Positions 1-5,507 of a stretch of DNA of 5,507 nucleotides are shown in pieces (the first letter of the stretch is position 1; each line of letters begins with the position of its first letter). Below the pieces are notes generated by a model. The model saw only the letters and a list, made by a program, of their open reading frames with translations, was not told the DNA's origin and made no database searches. The stretch comes from Desulfobacterales bacterium (GTDB taxonomy: Bacteria > Desulfobacterota > Desulfobacteria > Desulfobacterales > Desulfosalsimonadaceae). Location: NCBI GenBank assembly GCA_018224315.1, contig JAGTVF010000320.1, forward strand, positions 1 through 5,507, read 5' to 3'. The position numbers and the translations under genes were made by a program.

Positions 1-1825
1 ACCGGCGCAGGGCTTCCTCGGCCTGTTTGCGATCGGTGATATCAATGCAGGAAGCGATGCTGCGATTGGTTCCGGAAATCATGTCCACGGACACCAAAAT
101 ATCTCGTTTTTCATTGCGGCGATTAATAAAACGGAACTCATAATGCCGTGGTGCCGCCTCCGGATTCTGACGACGCAAATAATGGTTTTTCTTCATCCGG
201 GCCAAATCATCAGATTGAATAAATTCAGTCCAGAATTTTTTCCCTTCAACCTCCTGCTTTGAATATCCAGAAAGTTCTTCGAAATTAGAATTAACAAGAG
301 AAATTGCTGTGTCTTCTTCAATAATGAACATAGCCGTGCCCGAGGTCTCGAATATGGCACGGTAGTAATTCTCAGATAGGCGCAGGGCTTCTTCGGCTCT
401 TTTGCGCTCCACGATCTCGCCGATTAAATGAGCTGCGGAACGCATCCTTTGCTTGGCCAGTTCAATGATAAAAGGCGGACGGCTTTCATAGGCATTTGAA
501 CACTCGATCAGGTCTTTTACCGCTACACCGTATTTTTTCGCCAGCTCTGAGAGGTTATTCCTCTCAGTTGGCGGGTCGCCGTACCCAACGTTAATCGTGC
601 CGATTACTTGGCCGCTGGCCAAGATAGGCACGGCATAAAGCCAAATCCCTCCTTCACATGCAACATCCACCGGAAGTTCTGTCTCTGTGGCCTGTTTTGC
701 GGTTTTCCAGCATGATTCATGGCAAAGCCATCTCCCGCAGCTCAGGGCCTGTGAACTGTCCTCTGTATCGCACAAACGATATGAAGCCTGATCCAGGAGT
801 CTGCACCAGGCAGAAGAAAATATGCCCAGGGCATAATCACCGTTTCTTTCATAAACCGCAACCGAGGTTTCCAGCATATCCAGGAAATCGCCTACGATAG
901 TTTTAAGGGTTTCTTCTCCAACCGCATCAAGGATTTCCCGGCTGGTATTGAGTTTTGTCAAATCCCCGTAAGGCCGGACATAAGGTTCCTTTGAGGCGGG
1001 GCCTTCGGCCCAAGGGGTTTTTTGTTGACTGGAAAGCATCCATTCGATTTTTTGCAAATCTTTTTCCATCCGTTTGCGGTCGGTGATATTGTGAACATTG
1101 CATTGAACCAACCTTGTCTTGTCGACCATATAAATATCGGTATAAATAACCTGCCCGGTCTTTGTTTGTACCGGCGCATCGTTGTAAGTAAGAATGCCGT
1201 CGGTTTCCAGTGTCTCCAATATTTCCTGAATCGTCCCGATATCTCCGGGAAAACCAATATCGATGACCCTTTTTCCATCAAGCTCAATACGACTATAGCC
1301 TAACATTTTACTGATGGCAGGATTGGCATGGATTATCTTTCCTTCAGCTTTTTCCAGAAGCAACATCCCGTCATTTGAAGTCTCAAAAAGCTGCCTGTAG
1401 CGTTCTTCAGATTCTGATAACAAGTTTTCCAGTCGTTTGCGTTCGGTCATGTCTTCTATGGCAAGGAGGATAAGCCGTTTTTCTCCGGAATCTTTTTGAA
1501 TTTCTCTGGCATTGAAAAGCATGATGCGCCTGCCGATGCCGGCAAATTCATGTTCTATCTCGTAGTCATCAAGTATTGTTTTTTGGGGAAGCAGGGTTTC
1601 GAGCAGTTCTCGCAGTTCGGGAATATCCCACTGTTTGTTGCCCAGGTCATAGATAACCCGTCCAACGGTCTTTTCAGGCTTTAGCTGAAAAGCGTCATAA
1701 AAGGAATCATTGGCGGAAAGCACTCTTAAATCATGATTCAGGACAATTAAGGATTCACGCACAGTGTTGATGATACTTTCGGCGTATTCGCGGGCTTTTT
1801 TTTCAGAGGTTTCAGAAGCTGTCAT
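1..1825 (-). CDS. Multi-PAS/PocR-domain sensor protein, N-terminal part (3' end outside window)
   Basis: The frame stays open from an ATG at 1825 to the window edge, giving 608 residues with no stop. Visible modules in order: PAS 1 (about 15-130, ending in IEDMTERKR), PAS 2 (about 138-252, from SEERYRQLFETSNDGMLLLE to NITDRKRM), a linker, a PocR-type ligand-binding domain (about 285-450), a helical stretch ending in IVERKRAEEALR (about 450-482), and PAS 3 (about 484-600, ending in CIDITDRKQAEEALR). There is no signal peptide or membrane segment, so a cytoplasmic sensor is expected. The PocR-type part has Cys341, 352, 363, 368, 372 and 390 and the segment WLYAVPI followed by GQVIGTINVGYG, which resembles PocR domains common in Desulfobacterota kinases. 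The output module (histidine kinase, diguanylate cyclase or other) would lie beyond the left edge and cannot be named. The ATG follows AGGG (1834-1837) at 8 bases, a weak but plausible ribosome-binding site. Domain calls are from family resemblance, not a search. Confidence 0.9.
   Translation of the reverse strand, partial: MTASETSEKKAREYAESIINTVRESLIVLNHDLRVLSANDSFYDAFQLKPEKTVGRVIYDLGNKQWDIPELRELLETLLPQKTILDDYEIEHEFAGIGRRIMLFNAREIQKDSGEKRLILLAIEDMTERKRLENLLSESEERYRQLFETSNDGMLLLEKAEGKIIHANPAISKMLGYSRIELDGKRVIDIGFPGDIGTIQEILETLETDGILTYNDAPVQTKTGQVIYTDIYMVDKTRLVQCNVHNITDRKRMEKDLQKIEWMLSSQQKTPWAEGPASKEPYVRPYGDLTKLNTSREILDAVGEETLKTIVGDFLDMLETSVAVYERNGDYALGIFSSAWCRLLDQASYRLCDTEDSSQALSCGRWLCHESCWKTAKQATETELPVDVACEGGIWLYAVPILASGQVIGTINVGYGDPPTERNNLSELAKKYGVAVKDLIECSNAYESRPPFIIELAKQRMRSAAHLIGEIVERKRAEEALRLSENYYRAIFETSGTAMFIIEEDTAISLVNSNFEELSGYSKQEVEGKKFWTEFIQSDDLARMKKNHYLRRQNPEAAPRHYEFRFINRRNEKRDILVSVDMISGTNRSIASCIDITDRKQAEEALRR
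4..31 (-). repeat. Linker repeat copy encoding DRKQAEEALR after PAS 3
   Basis: This stretch matches 379-406 at 24 of 28 positions; the first 19 bases differ at one position. Both encode the helical (D/E)RK-AEEALR linker that follows or precedes a PAS domain. It reflects duplication of PAS-plus-linker modules inside the sensor gene, not a mobile repeat. Confidence 0.6.
379..406 (-). repeat. Linker repeat copy encoding ERKRAEEALR before PAS 3
   Basis: Second copy of the PAS-linker repeat seen at 4-31. A related short repeat, encoding (N/D)ITDRK, links 25-42 with 1072-1089 at 17 of 18 positions, marking the ends of PAS 3 and PAS 2. These near-identical stretches are possible sites for recombination or misassembly. 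Confidence 0.6.
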
Positions 1826-1999
1826 TTTTTTATCCCTGTAAATTTTCTTTTGCAGCCCCAAAAACAGTTTTACTTGGCGGCGATCCTTTACATTCTCGTC
1901 AGGCAGCTGAAATGACCGGGGTAGAATATAGTGAAGTTTTTCTCAGCGGGAGGGCAAATTCCGGTACTGTTTGCATAAGTTGCCGCATGTCGCCGGAAC
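1826..1999. other. Gap between cytochrome and sensor genes
   Basis: No gene is seen here. On the minus strand it holds the sensor's ribosome-binding site (AGGG, 1834-1837) and an AT-rich TATATT (1925-1930) that could be a -10 box, but no convincing -35 box stands at the right distance. Just behind the cytochrome stop is a 6-base inverted repeat, TTCCGG/CCGGAA (1959-1964 and 1993-1998), with a loop of 28 bases and no T-run, too weak to call a terminator. Whether the sensor gene is transcribed from here or by read-through from the cytochrome cannot be decided. Confidence 0.4.
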
Positions 2000-2434
2000 T
2001 CAATTGCCGAACTTGGGACCGTCCGGACCCAGGTGACAGGAATAGCAGCCAAACCCGGTGCGGGTGATTATGCTAAATGACCTCAAGCCCAGGGCTTCAG
2101 ACATCATCGGCACCAGGCGCTCAAGTTTCAGCCGGGTGGTTTCCGGATGCTTTTCAAACTCGGGGCCAAGAAGCAATTTGCCGCTGAGCCTGGGAAGATG
2201 GGCTGTGGGCATGCCGAAATTATCGGTTTGCTGGCCCTTGCCATGGCACAGGCGGCAGTCAATCGTTGAGAAACGCTCAGGACGCCACTGGCGAAAAAGC
2301 TTGGCAGCGCGTGGCAGGATCTCCCTGCGCATATGCATCTTGCGCTGCGCAAGGTTCATTTCAGCCCAGGCCAATCGCTTGCCTTCCGTCCCAACGTATA
2401 CTGCTGTCCTGGGATAGCAGCTCCAGCAGGTCAT
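2000..2434 (-). CDS. Putative periplasmic diheme c-type cytochrome; true start uncertain, may extend to 2485
   Basis: Two c-type heme attachment motifs are visible: CRLCH at residues 60-64 (followed by GKG) and CYSCH at 130-134, close to the C-terminus (GFGCYSCH). Between them is MPTAHLPRL and a helical stretch with VPMMSEALG. Heme c is attached outside the cytoplasm, so the protein should be exported and carry electrons in the periplasm; partners are unknown. I recall a similar two-motif layout in small cytochromes of myxobacteria and other former deltaproteobacteria, but no specific function is known to me. The first ATG in frame (2434) has no ribosome-binding site and falls inside what looks like the hydrophobic core of a signal peptide. 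Reading upstream in frame gives HRYIKCILVAAICAMTCWSC, a basic then hydrophobic stretch, back to AGGAG (2490-2494), but without ATG, GTG or TTG before an in-frame TAA. Either a rare start (ATC at 2485 or 2488), a mutated start or a sequence error is likely. A plus-strand frame at 2058-2417 is its shadow. Confidence 0.75.
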   Translation of the reverse strand: MTCWSCYPRTAVYVGTEGKRLAWAEMNLAQRKMHMRREILPRAAKLFRQWRPERFSTIDCRLCHGKGQQTDNFGMPTAHLPRLSGKLLLGPEFEKHPETTRLKLERLVPMMSEALGLRSFSIITRTGFGCYSCHLGPDGPKFGN

Positions 2435-2489
2435 TGCGCAGATCGCCGCGACCAGGATGCATTTGATATATCTGTGAAAGTCGATGATT

Positions 2490-2494
2490 CTCCT
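2490..2494 (-). promoter_or_regulatory. Ribosome-binding site AGGAG upstream of the cytochrome
   Basis: AGGAG on the minus strand, within AAAGGAGAATC. It lies 55 bases before the first in-frame ATG of the cytochrome but only 1 and 4 bases before two in-frame ATC codons (2488-2486 and 2485-2483). The downstream reading frame encodes a signal-peptide-like segment, so this site supports a start well upstream of 2434. Confidence 0.5.
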
Positions 2495-2503
2495 TTCTTC
2501 TAC

Positions 2504-2543
2504 CGAAAAGACCCGGGACTTTTCGTCCCAATTTTACAATTGG
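2504..2543 (-). promoter_or_regulatory. Hairpin-rich 5' leader of the cytochrome gene
   Basis: Three perfect inverted repeats are packed into 40 bases between the promoter candidate and the ribosome-binding site. They are CCAATT/AATTGG (2528-2533 with 2538-2543, loop of 4), CGAAAAG/CTTTTCG (2504-2510 with 2519-2525, loop of 8) and GGGAC/GTCCC (2515-2519 with 2525-2529, loop of 5). The last shares bases with both others, so alternative folds exclude one another. It could be an mRNA-level switch or an operator for a dimeric regulator; the sequence alone does not say which. It matches no riboswitch class I know. Confidence 0.4.
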
Positions 2544-2561
2544 TTTGGCTTTATCATAATC

Positions 2562-2592
2562 TTTATACTCGTCCGGAAAATCCAGATGTCAA
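2562..2592 (-). promoter_or_regulatory. Sigma-70-like promoter candidate for the cytochrome gene
   Basis: On the minus strand a perfect TTGACA (2587-2592) is followed by TATAAA (2562-2567) at a 19-base spacing, slightly longer than the ideal 17. Transcription would start near 2555, giving a leader of about 60 bases to the AGGAG site that contains the inverted repeats at 2504-2543. It implies that the cytochrome is transcribed separately from the transporter upstream. Confidence 0.5.
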
Positions 2593-2638
2593 ATATTTTG
2601 ATGCGATCTTTTAAAAATTTTTCCAAATGACCTAAGTG

Positions 2639-2677
2639 CACCATGGGGCAATTCCCCGCCAGTATGCGGGCATGGTG
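2639..2677. repeat. Compound inverted repeat behind the EamA gene, possible terminator
   Basis: The outer arms CACCATG (2639-2645) and CATGGTG (2671-2677) pair perfectly. Inside, CCCGC (2655-2659) pairs with GCGGG (2666-2670) over a 6-base loop and stacks directly on the outer stem, leaving a 9-base bulge on one side. An alternative inner pairing is GGGG (2645-2648) with CCCC (2654-2657). It starts 21 bases after the transporter stop. On the minus strand a T-run (2617-2613) follows only after some 20 bases, so it is not a textbook intrinsic terminator, but it sits where the photolyase-transporter unit should end. Confidence 0.45.
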
Positions 2678-2697
2678 TTATTGAGGAACTGACACAA

Positions 2698-3594
2698 TTA
2701 TTGCCGCTGCACCACTACCACACCTGCGGCCACTATCATCAAACCGATGACGTCTGTTAACTGAAGGGTATCGCCAAATGCAACCCATGCCATGATCATG
2801 GTTACCGGTGGACCCAAATAAAAAAGGCTTGCCACACGAGTCGCATCGAGCCGCGAAAGCAGCAGCCACATCAAGGCATAAGCTGCCAGGGAGACGCCGA
2901 CAATGAGCCAGAGCATAGCGCTTATAAAGGTCGGTTCCCAGCGTGTCGATAGACTCTCAAGACCTATTGCAGGGATCGTTGCGGCCAAAGCAGTTGCCAG
3001 GCTTTGGTAGAAAAGCGAGATATCCAGGGGAAGGCGATGGGCGCGGCCGTGTACCTCTATGTACCTTTGAAGCAGACTTGCCGCCGTGATGCCGACCACG
3101 GACCCGAACGGAATAAAGTAGCCAAAAACGGATCCGGCATCGTTTAGATTGGTCCGGGCGCCCACGGCAATCATCACCCCGCAAAATCCGACCAGCAATC
3201 CAAACCAGCGGGCAAGGGGAGTGTGTTCCCCCACAACGGGACCGGACAAGGCACCGGTGAGCATCGGCTGGAGCGCCACGACAAGAGCAACAATGCCCGC
3301 GGGAACACCCTGTTGCAAAGAAAAGAGCACGCAGCCCAGCCATACGCCATGTGCCAGGAGCCCGACAAGTAGTGCAATGGCGGCGTCGTAAAAGCCCGGC
3401 CAACGCAGCCGGCCCCTTAGCGCCAGGTAAATCAGAAGTATGCATGTCAGCGCCCAATAACGCCAAAACAGCAGAGTAAACGGTCCGGTAAACGGCAGAC
3501 CATATTCCGCACCGATGAATCCTGAATTCCAGAGCAGGATGAAACCGACTGCCAGGCATGTCGTAGAGGAAACCATATTTGTGATACACTGCAC
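2698..3594 (-). CDS. DMT superfamily transporter, EamA family
   Basis: The 298-residue protein is almost entirely hydrophobic, with about ten membrane helices (roughly 12-29, 38-58, 71-91, 97-116, 128-146, 155-173, 193-211, 222-244, 251-271, 277-296). This is the usual size and layout of EamA-type drug/metabolite transporters, which arose from a duplicated five-helix unit. Both halves show the family's ending: ALVVALQPMLTGALSG then a G-E-(H)-T turn and a GLLVGFCGVMI helix in the first, and LFYLGPPVTMIMAW, FGD and IGLMIVAAGVVVV in the second. LLWNSGFIGAEYGLPF near the N-terminus is also typical. It should be an inner-membrane exporter of a small metabolite; the substrate cannot be read from the sequence. 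The start given is GTG, directly touching the upstream TAG stop, which suggests translational coupling. An ATG six codons further (3576) is an equally good start, since neither has a clear ribosome-binding site. Confidence 0.9.
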   Translation of the reverse strand: MQCITNMVSSTTCLAVGFILLWNSGFIGAEYGLPFTGPFTLLFWRYWALTCILLIYLALRGRLRWPGFYDAAIALLVGLLAHGVWLGCVLFSLQQGVPAGIVALVVALQPMLTGALSGPVVGEHTPLARWFGLLVGFCGVMIAVGARTNLNDAGSVFGYFIPFGSVVGITAASLLQRYIEVHGRAHRLPLDISLFYQSLATALAATIPAIGLESLSTRWEPTFISAMLWLIVGVSLAAYALMWLLLSRLDATRVASLFYLGPPVTMIMAWVAFGDTLQLTDVIGLMIVAAGVVVVQRQ

Positions 3595-4608
3595 CTATGA
3601 TTTGAGCAATCTGTCCTCTGTCCGGGAATATCCGGCTTTTTCTTCCTGAAAAGCGGGCTTTTCCAGAAAGTTTTCAACAATCCTGCGCGCTTCAATCGTC
3701 TTGACCTGCTTTATAACGCCATATAATCTCCGGCAATCGTTGATGGACAGTTTTTTGACCATCCGGATGCAGGCTTTTTCATCCGTCATGTGGAAAAACG
3801 CTTTGCCGTTGTCTGTGTTTTCTTCTTTATGAATAATTTTGGAATAGATGATTGACCGTGCAGCCAGGCGTGTTTCCTGACCAATGTCTGTTTTTCGGGG
3901 ATGAAAAATATAAAACAATGTCAATTGGTCGCCCGGGCTGTAAAGGTGCTGACGCGGCCCGGCGTCTTTTGTTACCAGGCGGTCCAGGAAAACCGGCTTC
4001 ACCCGGTGTGAATGGGACAAAAGTTTATGGAGTTCCCGCCAGAGGAAAAAATGGATAATGCCGGCTTCCACATAGATGGAAGAATACGCAGCGGCCTGCC
4101 GGGCAATTCCCTGGGCGCGCAGGGAGGCCCGCAGCCGGAAGCGTGCGGCATCTGCTCTGGCAAATTGCCGGACGGCATCCACGACTGCGTCAAAGGAGCC
4201 GGCTGCCGCTGTTTTATAAAAATTTAACAGTGTGCCGGTGGCCTGCCGTTCTGATAGAAAGACATAATATGGAAGGCTATTGCGGTTGAGATCATCTGGT
4301 GTGTTGCCCCGGGCAAAAAAATCGTGGATGGACAGCAGGGCTTCGTAAAACGGTTCCACCTGAATCAATTGCTTGCCCGATGCATGAAGCTGTTTTTCCA
4401 GGTCGCACATCTGCCGGCTAAACGCGGGGTATTCCAGGTCCAGCGGCATCAGATAATCATCCACGCTGATGGCGCCGGTAAGCATTTTCTCAAAGTTCGT
4501 CTCGGGCGGTTCTTCCAGAAAAATCGCTTCATGTCTTTCCATGAGTTCGGCGGTCTTTGCAATTATTTCCGGGCGGTGAATGGAAAACCCGATATGGATG
4601 TGTTTCAT
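3595..4608 (-). CDS. Conserved-looking protein of unknown function next to photolyase
   Basis: I do not recognise this 337-residue protein with certainty. It has no signal peptide or membrane helix, so it is probably cytoplasmic. The N-terminus has IHIGFSIHRPE (residues 4-14), then AIFLEEPPE (28-36), LDLEYPAFSR (57-65) and QVEPFYEAL (83-91). The middle has FARADAARFRLRASLR (149-164) and IYVEAGIIHFFLWREL (178-193), then LYSPGDQLTLFY (222-233) and ARSIIYSKIIHKEE (250-263). A helical, basic C-terminus follows. The early G-x-x-x-H, the EEP and the QVEP motifs faintly recall TraB/ChaN-type folds, where N-terminal Gly-His and Glu residues are conserved; this is only an analogy. The ATG is preceded by GGAG (4619-4622) at 10 bases. 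It lies 56 bases behind the photolyase stop and abuts the transporter, so all three are probably co-transcribed. A complete, well-formed frame with clustered motif-like segments argues that it is a real gene. Confidence 0.85.
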   Translation of the reverse strand: MKHIHIGFSIHRPEIIAKTAELMERHEAIFLEEPPETNFEKMLTGAISVDDYLMPLDLEYPAFSRQMCDLEKQLHASGKQLIQVEPFYEALLSIHDFFARGNTPDDLNRNSLPYYVFLSERQATGTLLNFYKTAAAGSFDAVVDAVRQFARADAARFRLRASLRAQGIARQAAAYSSIYVEAGIIHFFLWRELHKLLSHSHRVKPVFLDRLVTKDAGPRQHLYSPGDQLTLFYIFHPRKTDIGQETRLAARSIIYSKIIHKEENTDNGKAFFHMTDEKACIRMVKKLSINDCRRLYGVIKQVKTIEARRIVENFLEKPAFQEEKAGYSRTEDRLLKS

Positions 4609-4664
4609 TTTTTTCAGGCTCCAGGCAAACAGCTTTCAATCTGCGCAGACGGCATGACCCCTTC

Positions 4665-5507
4665 CTAAAGGGATTCCAGGTTTTTTTTGCAAACAGCGGC
4701 CTGGGCCAGGATTTTTTCTTTTTCCGTATCCGGCTTTTTGTCCCAGGTTCGGTACATCATGGAGATACGCGGATTTTTTTCTAAAAGCGCCCGGTGGCGG
4801 TGGTGAAAATCCCAAAACAAGCTGTTGTAAGGGCACGCGCCTTCCCCGTGCGGCTTTTTGTATTGATATTGGCAATGCTGGCAGTAGTCGCTCATTTTAT
4901 TGATATAATTGGCAGATGAAACATAGGGTTTGGTGGCGATCAGGCCACCGTCTGCATACTGGCTCATCCCGCGGGTGTTGGGTTTTTCCACCCACTCAAT
5001 GGCATCAATATATACCCCTAAGTACCAGGCGTCCACATCATCCGGGGCAATACCGGCCAAAAGGGCGAAATTGCCCGTTACCATCAGCCGCTGAATGTGA
5101 TGGGCATAGGCGGTTTGAAGGGACTGTTTTAATGTCATGTGCATGCAGTTCATTTTCGTATCCGCGTCCCAGAAATAATGGGGCAGTTTTTCGGCGTGGG
5201 AAAAGAAGTTCATTTTTTCAAATTGCGGCATAAGCGCCCAGTAAATTCCCCGCATGTATTCCCGCCATCCCAGGATCTGCCTTACAAAACCTTCCACCTG
5301 GGCGATTTCCACACGATCCGGATGGTTTTTAAAATGGCTGACCACGGCATTGATTACCTCAACAGGGCTCAGCATTTTGGTATTTAAGGCAAATGACAGG
5401 CGGGAATGAAAAAGCGAGCCGCTGCTGACGGTCATGGCATCCTGATATGTTCCGAACCACGGCAGGCCGTAACGGATGAAATAACCCATCAAGTCAAGGG
5501 CCTGGGA
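4665..5507 (-). CDS. phrB: FeS-type (6-4) photolyase/cryptochrome (DPRP family), C-terminal 280 residues
   Basis: The frame is open through the right edge, so the N-terminal antenna domain (about 230 residues judged by PhrB) is missing. The visible part is the helical FAD-binding domain and iron-sulfur region of the deoxyribodipyrimidine photolyase-related family: FGTYQDAM, FHSRLSFALN, VEGFVRQILGWREYMRG, AYAHHIQRLMVTGNF, PNTRGMSQYADGG and ATKPY. Four cysteines sit at fragment positions 121, 209, 212 and 225. Their spacings of 88, 3 and 13 equal those I recall for the [4Fe-4S] ligands of Agrobacterium PhrB (350, 438, 441, 454). With the same offset, Trp113, His137, Trp161, Tyr162, Tyr195 and Tyr201 fall on PhrB Trp342, His366, Trp390, Tyr391, Tyr424 and Tyr430, that is the electron-transfer and catalytic residues. 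The enzyme should be intact and repair (6-4) photoproducts using light, or act as a cryptochrome. The TTG at 5492 is an internal Leu codon, not a start. The symbol follows Agrobacterium usage and does not mean the E. coli CPD photolyase. Confidence 0.95.
   Translation of the reverse strand, partial: SQALDLMGYFIRYGLPWFGTYQDAMTVSSGSLFHSRLSFALNTKMLSPVEVINAVVSHFKNHPDRVEIAQVEGFVRQILGWREYMRGIYWALMPQFEKMNFFSHAEKLPHYFWDADTKMNCMHMTLKQSLQTAYAHHIQRLMVTGNFALLAGIAPDDVDAWYLGVYIDAIEWVEKPNTRGMSQYADGGLIATKPYVSSANYINKMSDYCQHCQYQYKKPHGEGACPYNSLFWDFHHRHRALLEKNPRISMMYRTWDKKPDTEKEKILAQAAVCKKNLESL

Noticed and set aside
658..1303. Plus-strand frames at 658-900 and 1022-1303 and a minus frame at 958-1287
   Set aside because: All lie inside the sensor gene, whose 608-codon frame runs unbroken with clear PAS and PocR motifs; they are shadows.
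1959..1998. TTCCGG/CCGGAA inverted repeat just behind the cytochrome stop as a terminator
   Set aside because: The stem has 6 bases with a loop of 28 and no T-run follows; it may be chance.
2058..2417. Plus-strand open frame of 119 codons opposite the cytochrome
   Set aside because: It is antisense to a frame with two CXXCH heme motifs, has no recognisable domain, and its composition looks like the mirror of that gene.
2460..2462. ATG at 2462 as the cytochrome start
   Set aside because: It is in a different frame and leads to a 33-residue product without heme motifs; it would need a frameshift to make the cytochrome.
4614..4655. Thirteen-codon minus-strand frame in the photolyase-unknown gap, preceded by GGAAGGGG
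   Set aside because: The purine run is only 2 bases from the ATG, too close for a normal site, and the peptide (MPSAQIESCLPGA) has no leader-peptide features.
4916..5387. Plus-strand frames opposite the photolyase (4916-5233, 5139-5387)
   Set aside because: The photolyase frame has all family motifs with exact residue spacing; the opposite frames show nothing familiar.

Overview
All five genes I can support lie on the minus strand, so the window reads right to left: the 3' part of an FeS-type (6-4) photolyase/cryptochrome, an uncharacterised 337-residue protein, a DMT-family (EamA) transporter, a small diheme c-type cytochrome with a disturbed start, and the N-terminal 608 residues of a multi-PAS/PocR sensor. 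There is no RNA gene, insertion sequence, CRISPR array or origin that I can see. No plus-strand frame looks like a real gene.

Organism: base composition is moderate, around 50% GC. The sensor architecture (PAS, PAS, a Cys-rich PocR-type domain, PAS, joined by ERKRAEEALR-type linkers) and the periplasmic CXXCH cytochrome are typical of Desulfobacterota, for example sulfate reducers of the Desulfobacter/Desulfosarcina type. This is inferred from protein style, not from a marker gene.

Layout: bases 5507-4665 hold the photolyase C-terminal domain, cut by the window edge. After 56 bases comes the unknown gene (4608-3595), whose TAG stop directly abuts the GTG of the EamA transporter (3594-2698). 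These three look like one transcription unit. A strong inverted repeat (2639-2677) lies behind the transporter. A new promoter candidate (2592-2562) with a hairpin-rich leader then precedes the cytochrome gene (ending at 2000). A 174-base gap separates it from the sensor gene, which starts at 1825 and runs off the left edge.

Function: the photolyase repairs UV (6-4) photoproducts or senses blue light. The unknown protein and the transporter are its operon neighbours with no clear mechanistic link. The cytochrome is a likely periplasmic electron carrier, and the sensor is probably a histidine kinase or cyclase whose output domain lies outside the window. The points most worth a second look are the photolyase-linked unknown family, the cytochrome start (a good ribosome-binding site followed by ATC codons instead of ATG), and the structured leader in front of it.
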